A DNA stretch of 8,625 nucleotides from Eubacteriales Family XIII. Incertae Sedis bacterium (GCA_031269205.1 JAISZM010000172.1:1-8625); one strand, 5' to 3'. Positions 1-6,792 are shown, numbered from the stretch's first letter. A program made the numbers and translations. The notes: generated from the letters alone by a model not told the origin.

Positions 1-37
1 GGCCTCCTCCTATCATTCCATATTTTAGTCTTGCCAT
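1..37 (-). CDS. Gfo/Idh/MocA-family oxidoreductase, N-terminal fragment (cut by left edge)
   Basis: Only the first 12 codons are inside the window. They read MARLKYGMIGGG, the first beta strand and start of the glycine-rich NAD(P)-binding loop with which many Gfo/Idh/MocA sugar dehydrogenases begin. The start is ATG at 37-35. A GGGAGG ribosome binding site at 44-49 sits 6 nt upstream, and the gap to the stop of the preceding epimerase gene is 12 nt, so the two are cotranscribed. The nearby ATG at 42-40 reads into a stop after five codons and is rejected. Family members oxidise or reduce sugars, inositols or keto-sugars with a bound nicotinamide cofactor and often sit beside TIM-barrel isomerase/epimerase genes, as here. 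Assignment rests on a very short stretch, so the family is likely but the substrate is unknown. Confidence 0.72.
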   Translation of the reverse strand, partial: MARLKYGMIGGG

Positions 38-49
38 GCCATGCCTCCC

Positions 50-1039
50 TCAATCATTCTTCATGGCGTCGTCAAACGCCACATCCGACGGCGCGAAATC
101 CACGGAGCGAACGAAGGCCGCGGACTCGGTCCCGCCGTAGACGCGCTCCATGCCGCTGTCCTCCCATTCCACGGAGAGCGGGCCGGCGTATCCCGCCGCG
201 TTCAGTTCGCGTATGATATCCTCGAAGTTCACGTCGCCATGCCCGAGCGAGCGGAAGAACCAGCCCCTGCGCGTATCGCCGAAGGTGATGTGAGATCCGA
301 GGATGCCCGCCTTGCCGTCGAGCGTCACGGCCGCGTCCTTCATATGGACGTGATAGACGCGATCCATGAAGTCGCGCAGAAAGATGGTCGGGTTCACGCC
401 CTGCCATATGAGATGGCTCGGATCGAAGTTGAAGCCGAGCGTCGGGCGGTAGTCAAACTCCGCCAGCAGTCTTTCGGCCGTGTAGTAGTCGAAGGCTATC
501 TCGGTCGGATGAACCTCGAGGGCAAACTTGATGCCCTGCTTGTCGAACTCGTCGAAGATGGGCGTCCACAGATCCTTGATCTTCTTGAATCCTTCATCCA
601 CCATCTCCTCCCTGGTCTGCGGGAACGAATACCAATACGCCCATATCGGCGAACCGAGAAAGCCCGTCACGACGTCGACGCCGAGGTTCTTCGCGGCGGC
701 AGGCACGGCCTTCATCGTTTCGATGGCCCATGCCCTTATCTCGTCTGGCTTGCCCGCCAGAGGACCGGGTGCGAAGTTGTCGAGACGAGGATCCCAGTTG
801 TCGCCGACGCACTGTCCGACGACGTGGGCGGCCACCGCCCATGTCTTGAGTCCGTACTTGTCGAGGGTCGCCAAAATCTTGTCGGCCTCCGCCTTGTCGG
901 CAGCACATTTTTTCGCGTCATAATGGCTGCCCTCCATGAGTTCAAGTCCGTCGTAGCCCATCTCCTTTGCGAGTTTGCAAAGAGCGTCAAGATCGAGATC
1001 GCCCCATTGTGCGGTCATCAGTGTTACCGGTCTGGCCAT
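50..1039 (-). CDS. Sugar phosphate isomerase/epimerase-like TIM-barrel protein
   Basis: A complete 329-residue protein of the AP-endonuclease-2/xylose-isomerase-like TIM-barrel superfamily, expected to be a cytosolic, divalent-metal enzyme that isomerises, epimerises or eliminates on a sugar or keto-sugar. The usual metal-ligand pattern is visible: Glu175 in FALEVHP, Asp206 and His209 in NFDPSHL, His232 in YHVHMKD and Glu291 in SVEWED. Length is normal for the family. The start is ATG at 1039, preceded by a perfect AAGGAGGT site (1048-1055) with 8 nt spacing. It lies 228 nt downstream of the sugar-binding lipoprotein gene and 12 nt before a Gfo/Idh/MocA gene, a pairing known from inositol (IolE/IolG) and levoglucosan-type pathways. 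The fold and metal site are secure; the reaction is not, and no gene name is justified. Confidence 0.9.
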   Translation of the reverse strand: MARPVTLMTAQWGDLDLDALCKLAKEMGYDGLELMEGSHYDAKKCAADKAEADKILATLDKYGLKTWAVAAHVVGQCVGDNWDPRLDNFAPGPLAGKPDEIRAWAIETMKAVPAAAKNLGVDVVTGFLGSPIWAYWYSFPQTREEMVDEGFKKIKDLWTPIFDEFDKQGIKFALEVHPTEIAFDYYTAERLLAEFDYRPTLGFNFDPSHLIWQGVNPTIFLRDFMDRVYHVHMKDAAVTLDGKAGILGSHITFGDTRRGWFFRSLGHGDVNFEDIIRELNAAGYAGPLSVEWEDSGMERVYGGTESAAFVRSVDFAPSDVAFDDAMKND

Positions 1040-1267
1040 TATCCTCTACCTCCTTTTGTATGATGAAAATATTGTATCGACGTATATTTCAATCGGCGCG
1101 CGGCCGCGTATGTGCTCTGTTATAATTCCCCTTACCGGAAACTCCGATACGTTCATGTTCCCTTAACGTTCCGGGGAAACCGCGGATGCGGTCTCCCCGG
1201 AGTTGATTTTTATCCCAATAGTCGCTTTAAGTCACGTCTAAGATGTCGTTCGAACTTTTTTCACCGC
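1040..1267. other. Intergenic stretch between binding-protein and epimerase genes
   Basis: This 228-nt gap holds a long stem-loop (1170-1201), a GC-rich palindrome CGCGGCCGCG (1099-1108) and the epimerase ribosome binding site. On the minus strand a TATAAC hexamer lies near 1119-1124, but no acceptable -35 box sits 16-18 nt before it, so I do not call a promoter. No small gene with a convincing ribosome binding site was found. Confidence 0.5.
1170..1201 (-). terminator. Long stem-loop downstream of the binding-protein gene (RNA stabiliser or partial terminator)
   Basis: The arms 1170-1183 and 1188-1201 can form a 14-bp stem with a single G-U pair and a 4-nt loop. On the minus strand, the direction of all genes here, no U-tract follows, so it is a poor intrinsic terminator. 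A run of five T follows on the plus strand (near 1206-1211), where no gene is present to be terminated. Its place about 66 nt after the stop codon of a solute-binding protein fits the 3'-end stabilising hairpins known in ABC importer operons, which keep the binding-protein message abundant relative to downstream genes. The structure is seen; the role is inferred. Confidence 0.6.
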
Positions 1268-2516
1268 TTACCAGTTGCCCGGCACGTCCACAAATTTCGG
1301 ATCGCTGATGTCCCAAACGATGGAACCGTCATTGACCTTGGCGATGAATCCCGGAACATCTTCGATCGGTACGAGCGAAGGCTCGAGATCCGCTATAGTG
1401 CTCTGATTGTAAGGCGTGATGTACGGATGTAGGTGCTTGCGGAATTCCGCGCCACTGAAGTAAGCCTTCAACTGCTGGTAGAGGATCGCGCCTTCCATTG
1501 TCGGAGGCTGATTGACGTCCATGGATATCTTGCCGTCCTTCGCCCAACCCCAGCTGATCTCGCGGCCGTTGCAGCTACCGAGCCAGTAGTTCTCTGTCGT
1601 GAGGCCGGCGCCGTCCATGGCCAGCATAGCGCCCTCGACCATCGGGTTGTTCTGCACGTAAGCGCCGTCCCAGCCGTCATTGCCGAGAGCGGAGATGACG
1701 TTCGACATTGCCTCCTGGGCAGGCTCGGACATCCATCCGCCGGATTGCCATGCTACGACTACCAGATCGGGGCTGCCCTTGATCGCGTTGGCATCCGGTT
1801 TCTCTGTGGCTATTTCCTCGGCGGTCCACTTGGAGCCGTCCTCTTTCTCTCCGAGGCTCTTCCCGGCCGTCTCGTAGGCTTCGATGAAGCCGAGGGACTG
1901 GTCGGAAGCCGAACCCTGTCCGAGCACGCCTTCGATCATGACGAGCTTCTCAACGCCCGCCGCGATGGCGTCCTCACCGGCGGCGACGCCGCAGGCTTTA
2001 AAGTCATAGTTCGTAGAACCGGCCGAATCGCCCGCGTTCGCGACCTGCCCGAAGTAGTGGGCCGCGCCAAAGTACGGTATTCCCGCAGCCTTGGCCTTCT
2101 CAATGCACTCGCTCGTCGTATCCGGGTTGTTCTGGATGACGATGATCGCGTCATAGCCGGACGTGATGAAGTCCTCGACGGCCTTCAACTGCTCTTCAGC
2201 TGTACTCTGGCCAGCCTTGTAATCAACCGTCCAGTCCGTCTCCGGATCCTGTTCCGCAAGGGCCACGAGCGCGTCATTCATGAGCGTGTAATACGAGTCA
2301 GCCGCGTCCGCGTAGAATCCGATAGTCTTCGTCTGCACCTCTGCGGCGGGTTCGTCTACGGGAGGTTCATCCGTAGTATCTTCTGCCGGAGGTACCTCCT
2401 CCGCAGGAGTCTCCTCTACAGGTTCCTCCGCGGGCTGCGAACAAGCCGTAGCCATCAGCGTGAGAGAGAGCCATCATGATACAGAGAACTATCATCAATA
2501 CTTTTTTTGATTTCAT
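1268..2516 (-). CDS. Sugar ABC transporter substrate-binding lipoprotein, with an apparent frameshift in the signal peptide
   Basis: The binding protein of the adjacent importer: a lipid-anchored receptor that hands a sugar to the permease. The mature part (frame open 2455-1268) has a Cys at the end of an ATAC lipobox, a low-complexity acidic Glu/Pro/Ala tether of about 38 residues, then a type-1 periplasmic sugar-binding domain beginning at KTIGFYADA, with QSTAEEQLKAVEDFI typical of the ribose/xylose-binding group. The ATG at 2516 has an AAGGAGG site (2523-2529) and encodes MKSKKVLMIVLCIMMALS, a good lipoprotein signal start, but it is one frame off the mature domain and stops at 2369-2367 after 49 codons. 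The mature frame is closed upstream by TGA at 2476-2474 and its internal ATG at 2455 has no ribosome binding site. One more CT in the (CT)4 run at 2462-2469 restores a complete protein. It could be an active gene with a sequence error, or a switched-off or broken gene. Confidence 0.85.
2462..2469 (-). repeat. Short CT dinucleotide repeat at the frameshift point
   Basis: On the coding strand the sequence is GG(CT)4CA, within the hydrophobic core of the signal peptide. It lies inside the only interval in which a shift can join the signal-peptide start to the mature lipoprotein: after the TGA at 2476-2474 in the mature frame and before the TGA at 2369-2367 in the start frame. Gaining one CT unit gives ALSLTLMATAC, an uninterrupted signal peptide and lipobox. 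Losing one G just before the repeat would also restore the frame. Confidence 0.6.
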
Positions 2517-2522
2517 ATTCTT

Positions 2523-2529
2523 CCTCCTT
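2523..2529 (-). promoter_or_regulatory. Ribosome binding site fixing the binding-protein start at 2516
   Basis: The minus strand reads AAGGAGG followed by 6 nt (AAGAAT) and ATG at 2516-2514. No such site precedes the ATG at 2455 that opens the mature frame. This site is the main reason for placing the gene start at 2516 and for calling a frameshift rather than a short gene. Confidence 0.85.
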
Positions 2530-2590
2530 AGTTCACTCAATTACGATAACTTATTGGGATAAATGTGTGACTACAACGTATTATGTGGAA

Positions 2591-2614
2591 GCGAGCGCGC
2601 GTTCGCGCGCCCGC
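2591..2614 (-). other. GC-rich intercistronic stem-loop between permease and binding-protein genes
   Basis: Arms GCGCGCG (2595-2601) and CGCGCGC (2604-2610), with three further G-C pairs beyond an A-C mismatch, make a very stable hairpin in the 117-nt gap after the permease stop. The minus strand has no U-tract after it, so it is not a standard intrinsic terminator. It could slow RNA decay from the 3' side, be an RNA processing point, or partly attenuate. I found no clear promoter between it and the binding-protein gene; the best candidate, TTGTAG with 17 nt to TAAGTT, is weak. Confidence 0.55.
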
Positions 2615-2633
2615 AGCCAAGCCTCCAAATTCG

Positions 2634-3773
2634 TCATTCGGCGTCCGATATCTCCGCGGCCACCTCCGAGATGCCCTCTTCTTCCCGCTGTTTCTGTTTC
2701 GTCTGACTTCGGCTGACCATGGACTCGATGATAGCGCCCACCACCACAGCCCCTATGATGATAAGCCCTTTCGCGACGAACTGCATCTCGGCCTTCTGCC
2801 TCATTATCGTCAAGCCGTTCTCGATGGCGCCCATGAGGATGGCGCCTACGAAGACGCCCCAGATATTGCCCTTGCCACCGGACAGCGCCACACCTCCTAT
2901 GACGGCCGCGGCGATGACGTCGATCTCCTTGTTCTGCCCCGTGGTGATGATGGCTGTATTGACGCGCGAGAGCAGGAACACGGACGCTACGCCGACGAGC
3001 AGACCGTTGATCGTGTATGTGGACAGCACGATGTTCTTCACGTTGATGCCCGCGAGATAGGCGGCGTGCGAGTTCGCGCCCACCGCGTAGATGCGGCGGC
3101 CGTACTTCGTGTATTTCATAATGACCCATATGAGCGCGGTGATCCCTATGAACACGAACACGTAGATGGGCAGATTGACCGTCAGCCCCGCCACATCCAC
3201 CAGGTTTTTCGGCACGACGGACATCTTGAGATCCATCTGCCCGCCTTCGCCGAGCGACTGCACGCCGTTGATGGTCATGCTTATCTCCTGGGAGTTGACT
3301 ATTCTCAGCGCGATTCCCCTGAAACATATCATACCGCCGAGCGTTATAATGAACGGTTCAACCTTAAACCTGGATATTATCCAGCCCATGCCCGTCTCCA
3401 TGAGTACGGCGAACAGAATGGACAGCAGGATGGCCGCGACGAGGGGAAGCCTCTCGCCGTACAGCGGGTCGATAAAGCTCTTGGCGAGATGCAGCACGAC
3501 GAAGGACGTCAGCATCCCCACAGAGAGGTCTATGCCGCCGCCTATCATGACCATCGCCATGCCCATGGCCATGATGCCCGTCGCGGACACCTGCGCGAAC
3601 AGGTTCGTCAGATTGGCGGGCGCAATCATCGTCGGGAACTTGCCGGGCGTGATCGTCGTAATCTGCATAATCGTGACTATGGCGATGAAACCGACCAATA
3701 TAATAAGAACAATCAGATTGTAGTCAAGCCTAAACTTTCTCCGTCCCCCCAACCTTTCGCCGGAATCTGTCAT
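2634..3773 (-). CDS. Sugar ABC transporter permease (RbsC/MglC/XylH type)
   Basis: A 379-residue integral membrane protein of the BPD_transp_2 family that forms the importer channel, probably as a homodimer. After a short charged N-terminus, the first membrane helix is at about residues 17-37 (NLIVLIILVGFIAIVTIM), followed by many hydrophobic segments. The family hallmark near the C-terminal end, GGVALSGGKGNIWGVFVGA then GAIENGL, is intact. A charged cytosolic tail of roughly 30 residues (SRSQTKQKQREEEG onward) extends past the last helix and is a little longer than in classical RbsC. The ATG at 3773 overlaps the ATPase stop as ATGA, and a TAGGAGGT site (3782-3789) inside the ATPase gene supports it, so translation is probably coupled. 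The importer role is secure; the sugar is unknown. Confidence 0.95.
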   Translation of the reverse strand: MTDSGERLGGRRKFRLDYNLIVLIILVGFIAIVTIMQITTITPGKFPTMIAPANLTNLFAQVSATGIMAMGMAMVMIGGGIDLSVGMLTSFVVLHLAKSFIDPLYGERLPLVAAILLSILFAVLMETGMGWIISRFKVEPFIITLGGMICFRGIALRIVNSQEISMTINGVQSLGEGGQMDLKMSVVPKNLVDVAGLTVNLPIYVFVFIGITALIWVIMKYTKYGRRIYAVGANSHAAYLAGINVKNIVLSTYTINGLLVGVASVFLLSRVNTAIITTGQNKEIDVIAAAVIGGVALSGGKGNIWGVFVGAILMGAIENGLTIMRQKAEMQFVAKGLIIIGAVVVGAIIESMVSRSQTKQKQREEEGISEVAAEISDAE

Positions 3774-5260
3774 ATCCTCTTACCTCCTATCGATAATTCA
3801 AGTACGTTCTCCTCGGATATCTTGTCCCTCGACAGTTCGCCGACGATCCTTCCCTCCTTCATGACGAGGATGCGGTCGCTCATCGAGATGACCTCGGGCG
3901 TGTCGGAAGAGACCATGATGATGGCCTTGCCTTCATCGAGAAGCTCTGTCATGATCTGATATATCTCCTGCTTTGCGCCTACGTCGATGCCTCTCGTAGG
4001 CTCGTCGAAGATGAAGATATCGCCTTTCGTGTTGAACCACTTGGCAAGCACCACCTTCTGTTGGTTGCCGCCCGAGAGGGAACCCGCGAGGACGGAGCTG
4101 TTCGGCGCCTTTGTGCCGAGCTTCTCAATGTAGGCGTCCGCTATCTTCTCTTCGTATTTTGGCGAGAAGCATATTCTCTTCTCGTTGTTCAGGCTGGCTA
4201 TTATCGTGTTGCGCGCTATCGTGTGAATGAGAAAGAGTCCGCTTGCCTGCCGATCCTCCGTGATGTAACACATCTTGTGTTTGATCGCGTCGGACGGGTG
4301 TTTGATGTTCGCATCTTCGCCGAAGACGGTGAGTTTCCCGGCCGTTTTCACAGCGCCGCCAAACAGCAGCGACATAAGCTCGCTGCGTCCCGAACCCACC
4401 ATGCCCGCAAACCCAAGTATCTCGCCGCGGCGGAGTTCAAAGGAGATGTCCGTCACGCCGTTGCCTGACAGCCCTTCGACCTTCAGCACGACCTCATCGG
4501 ATGCGAAACCGAATCTCCTGCTGTAGAAAGCCGAGACGTCGCGTCCGACCATGTGGCGTATGAGCTGGGCTTCGTCTATGTCGCCGATGTCCGACGTGAT
4601 GATGAATTCTCCGTCGCGGAACACGGTGATGCGATCCGCTACTTTGAAAACCTCGTCCAGATGGTGCGATATATATATGATTCCTATGCCCCGGGTTCTG
4701 ATCTTTCTGACTATGTCGAGCAGGTTCTCGATCTCCGTCACGGAGAATGACGCCGTAGGCTCGTCGAGGATGATCACCTTGCGTTCAAAGATGAGCGCCT
4801 TCGCGAACTCGACTATCTTCTGCTCCCCGGAAGACAGTCTGTCGGTGATCTCGTCGGGGTCTATGTCGCTGTTCAGGTACTCGAGGACTTCCTTCGTGCG
4901 CCTTCGCATCTCGCCGAACTGCATTACGCCGCCTCTTGTGATCTCCATGCCGACGAAGATGTTCTCGGTGACGCTGAGCGGTGCGAATATCGTATGTTCC
5001 TGATAGATGGTCTGTATGCCGAGGTCAATGGCCTTGAACGGGTCCAACGTGACCTCTTCCCCTTCAAAATAGATCTTACCACCCGGATCGGGAGAATGGG
5101 CTCCCGACACAACTTTGATGAGTGTGGACTTGCCCGCTCCGTTCTCCCCGCAAATGCAATGTACCTCCCCTTCGTTGAGGGTAAAGTTCACGCGTTTCAA
5201 CGCCTGAACTCCGGGGAAAGTCTTTGAGATGTTTTCGAGCCTCAAAAGTTCTTTCGCCAT
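3770..5260 (-). CDS. Sugar ABC transporter ATP-binding protein with two cassettes (RbsA/MglA/XylG type)
   Basis: A 496-residue fused double ATPase that powers sugar import. Cassette 1 has Walker A GENGAGKST (38-46), Q-loop Gln87, a variant signature LSSGEQ (142-147), Walker B VIILDEP (162-168) and switch His199 in ISHHLDE. Cassette 2 has a degenerate Walker A (GMVGSGRSE), a canonical signature LSGGNQQK (about 395-402), Walker B FIFDEP, and Ser where the switch His would be (MVSSDTPE). This asymmetry is normal for the monosaccharide group and predicts one working catalytic site per protein. I chose ATG 5260 over ATG 5299: the family N-terminus starts here (MAKELLRLENISKTF) and a moderate GGTAGG site (5270-5275) lies 9 nt upstream, whereas nothing suitable precedes 5299. 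It is the first main gene after the promoter at 5371-5399. Confidence 0.95.
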   Translation of the reverse strand: MAKELLRLENISKTFPGVQALKRVNFTLNEGEVHCICGENGAGKSTLIKVVSGAHSPDPGGKIYFEGEEVTLDPFKAIDLGIQTIYQEHTIFAPLSVTENIFVGMEITRGGVMQFGEMRRRTKEVLEYLNSDIDPDEITDRLSSGEQKIVEFAKALIFERKVIILDEPTASFSVTEIENLLDIVRKIRTRGIGIIYISHHLDEVFKVADRITVFRDGEFIITSDIGDIDEAQLIRHMVGRDVSAFYSRRFGFASDEVVLKVEGLSGNGVTDISFELRRGEILGFAGMVGSGRSELMSLLFGGAVKTAGKLTVFGEDANIKHPSDAIKHKMCYITEDRQASGLFLIHTIARNTIIASLNNEKRICFSPKYEEKIADAYIEKLGTKAPNSSVLAGSLSGGNQQKVVLAKWFNTKGDIFIFDEPTRGIDVGAKQEIYQIMTELLDEGKAIIMVSSDTPEVISMSDRILVMKEGRIVGELSRDKISEENVLELSIGGKRI

Positions 5261-5270
5261 AAGCAGAAAC

Positions 5271-5327
5271 CTACCTTTCCGGGCTTCGTAAGCAGGCATA
5301 TCGTAAGCAAAAACACCCTGACAGCAA
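5271..5327 (-). CDS. Possible 18-codon leader ORF before the ABC operon
   Basis: Minus-strand TTG at 5327 is preceded by a strong AGGGAGG (5334-5340) with 6 nt spacing. It opens a small frame reading (M)LSGCFCLRYACLRSPER that stops at TAG, 5273-5271. The stop codon is embedded in the weak GGTAGG site of the ATPase gene, so ribosomes finishing the leader could help or hinder ATPase initiation. The best ribosome binding site of the leader therefore does not serve the ATPase start. Against it: a TTG start, no known homolog, and a Shine-Dalgarno-like motif can arise by chance. Treat it as a candidate only. Confidence 0.25.
   Translation of the reverse strand: MLSGCFCLRYACLRSPER
5286..5309 (-). 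repeat. 9-bp direct repeat in the ABC operon leader
   Basis: The minus-strand sequence TGCTTACGA occurs twice, at 5301-5309 and 5286-5294, start to start 15 nt. It lies downstream of the predicted transcription start and produces the repeated CLR in the possible leader peptide. It could be an operator or simply a small duplication. No dyad symmetry typical of a LacI-type operator spans the pair. Confidence 0.35.
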
Positions 5328-5370
5328 GTTTTTCCTCCCTACGAAACCAACATACAGCATCAGCCCATTC

Positions 5371-5399
5371 ATTATAACCACATCCGCCCAAAAGTGCAA
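5371..5399 (-). promoter_or_regulatory. Housekeeping-sigma promoter of the ABC transporter operon
   Basis: On the minus strand TTGCAC (5394-5399) is followed by exactly 17 nt and a perfect TATAAT (5371-5376). Five of six and six of six bases match the sigma-70/SigA consensus. Transcription would start near 5364, leaving an untranslated leader of about 100 nt before the ATPase ATG at 5260. It lies just downstream of a terminator for the previous operon, which is the expected arrangement. No catabolite-response (cre) sequence is obvious around it. Confidence 0.85.
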
Positions 5400-5402
5400 C
5401 AT

Positions 5403-5450
5403 AAAAAAATCTTCACCTCGAGCGCCTCGGGCGCTCCGTCCAGGGTCAAG
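5403..5450 (-). terminator. Intrinsic terminator of the isomerase-kinase-dehydrogenase operon
   Basis: The minus strand carries a perfect GAGCGCC-CGA-GGCGCTC hairpin (5420-5436). Flanking CTTGACC (5444-5450) and GGTGAAG (5411-5417) can extend the stem beyond an asymmetric internal loop, with one G-G mismatch. The extended stem is followed one base later by seven T (5403-5409). It begins about 30 nt after the dehydrogenase stop codon and just upstream of the next promoter, so it separates the two transcription units. Confidence 0.7.
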
Positions 5451-5478
5451 AGACGGGGCAAAGCACGCGGAAACACGG

Positions 5479-6768
5479 TCATTTCACGCCTTCCGGCACG
5501 TATTTGTCCGCGTCGAGCGGCGTCGCGTGACTGAGCAGATACCGCTCGGCCTCCGCGCTCCACAGCCCGCCCGTTTTAGCGCATATCCGCGCGAGTTCGG
5601 CGAAGAGGGGATCATCCTTCCCTTTTTCCTCGAAGTCGTCTATGGCCGTCAACGGCAAAGTTATATGGTTGTATATAACCTTCTTGCCGCCGGGGATGGA
5701 CGGGAGATTCAGGGTTGCGTCTCTTGCGCTGTCGAGTCCGCCTATGTGCGTGACGAGGATAGCCGGATTCGTGCGGTTTAGCGTCGCGAGTTCGAGAGCC
5801 TCGATCATATCGTCCGTGTTGCCGCCGCTCGTACCCGTGATATGCGTGGCGTTGTAGTGTACGTTGTAGAAGTTGAACGTCGCCCCGAAGGTCTCGTCGC
5901 TCGGTCCCGCAAAAAAGTTCAGGCAGCCGTCGTAGCCGAGAACGGCGTCCCCCTGCTCGACCACCTGCGACACGGGCGCGAAGACGAACACGTCGTCGAA
6001 CCCCGCGCCGTCCGTCAGCTTCTTCAACTCGGCTACGGGGTTTTCAAATTTGCCCGTGTTAAGATAGACCAACTTGACGCCGTTCGCCGCCGCGTCCTCG
6101 GGCGCGAGTATGCGCTTTGCCCTCTCTATCCGGTACTCGTCGATGTCGGTCGCGACGAGAACGGCGGGACGATGCTCCCGGTGTATGAGATAATCGAGCA
6201 GGGCGAGTCCCATCGGACCGAGCGCGGCCAACGCGGCCGTGTTGCCACCCCTGACGATCTCCATGATATGCTCGTACTCGCCGTGTATCGTGTGGTAATT
6301 CGCGTGCGCCGCGCCGATGACGCACGAGAGCGGCTCGGCCAGTGATCCGTAGAAGAACGCGTCCCCTTCGTAGGGCAGCACATAGCCTTTGTCGAGGATG
6401 AACCCCGGGATGATACCGTAGGTCATATCTCCGCCCATGTAGTGGAAGCTGTAACCGATGGCGTCATACGTCTCCTTCATGCCCGTCTGCACGACGAAGC
6501 GCTGGCCTTGTTTGAAGCGGTCTTTCTGCAGTTCACCGACTTCGATGATCTCGCCACAGAACTCGTGGCCGAGCACGGTCGGGGACTCCGACACGTCGTC
6601 AGGTATGCGCTTATGATCGGAACCCCTGATAGCCGCCTTGTAAGACGACATGCAGAGGCTGTCCGTCACGAGCTTCACGAGAACCTCGTCGTTCCTGATC
6701 CGCGGAAGTTCAAAGGTCTCAAGTCGCAGGTCGTTTTTTCCGTAAATCCTTAAAGCTGTAGTCCTCAA
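5479..6768 (-). CDS. SorE/YggP-like zinc-type dehydrogenase (sugar or polyol phosphate reductase)
   Basis: A 429-residue medium-chain dehydrogenase. Its opening, YGKNDLRLETFELP then TDSLCMSSYKAA and GHEFCGEI, matches what I recall of L-sorbose-1-phosphate reductase (SorE) and E. coli YggP, so the likely reaction is NAD(P)-linked interconversion of a ketose phosphate and an alditol phosphate. Probable catalytic-zinc residues are Cys39, His68 with Glu69, and Glu145 in SLAEPLSC. The Rossmann loop is LGPMG (183-187), with Asp208/Asp210 after the next strand suggesting NAD preference. The four-Cys structural zinc lobe of classical alcohol dehydrogenases is absent, as I believe is usual in this subgroup. 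The start is TTG at 6768, supported by GGAGG (6776-6780) with 7 nt spacing; the kinase stop is 24 nt away. Subfamily placement is from memory, so the substrate is tentative. Confidence 0.85.
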   Translation of the reverse strand: MRTTALRIYGKNDLRLETFELPRIRNDEVLVKLVTDSLCMSSYKAAIRGSDHKRIPDDVSESPTVLGHEFCGEIIEVGELQKDRFKQGQRFVVQTGMKETYDAIGYSFHYMGGDMTYGIIPGFILDKGYVLPYEGDAFFYGSLAEPLSCVIGAAHANYHTIHGEYEHIMEIVRGGNTAALAALGPMGLALLDYLIHREHRPAVLVATDIDEYRIERAKRILAPEDAAANGVKLVYLNTGKFENPVAELKKLTDGAGFDDVFVFAPVSQVVEQGDAVLGYDGCLNFFAGPSDETFGATFNFYNVHYNATHITGTSGGNTDDMIEALELATLNRTNPAILVTHIGGLDSARDATLNLPSIPGGKKVIYNHITLPLTAIDDFEEKGKDDPLFAELARICAKTGGLWSAEAERYLLSHATPLDADKYVPEGVK

Positions 6769-6775
6769 TTCGGTT

Positions 6776-6780
6776 CCTCC
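6776..6780 (-). promoter_or_regulatory. Ribosome binding site deciding the TTG start of the dehydrogenase
   Basis: GGAGG on the minus strand is followed by AACCGAA and TTG at 6768. No ATG or GTG lies in frame nearby, and the family N-terminus (RTTALRIYGKNDL) begins right after this codon, so TTG is the start. Confidence 0.75.
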
Positions 6781-6792
6781 GTATACTAGGCG

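Noticed and set aside
41..1063. A long plus-strand open frame opposite the epimerase gene.
   Set aside because: It mirrors a clear TIM-barrel protein on the other strand, has no recognisable domain or ribosome binding site, and is explained by GC-rich third codon positions.
1099..1108. Perfect palindrome CGCGGCCGCG in the intergenic region as an operator.
   Set aside because: It is short and made only of G and C, and it is not next to a credible promoter; chance is a sufficient explanation.
1205..1211. The 1170-1201 hairpin with plus-strand T-run as a plus-strand terminator.
   Set aside because: No plus-strand gene exists upstream for it to terminate, so the T-run is probably incidental.
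2502..2508. The run of seven A (coding strand) near the binding-protein start as the frameshift site.
   Set aside because: Gaining or losing one A there leads to a stop before the lipobox, so it cannot restore the mature frame; the shift must lie downstream of 2474.
2583..3959. A 458-codon plus-strand open frame over the permease gene.
   Set aside because: Its translation is rich in His, Asp and Arg, as expected from reading antisense to a membrane protein gene; the minus-strand permease is unmistakable.
5261..5299. ATG at 5299 as the ATPase start, adding 13 residues.
   Set aside because: No ribosome binding site is near it and the extra residues (MPAYEARKGRFLL) do not resemble the family N-terminus; ATG 5260 is better supported.
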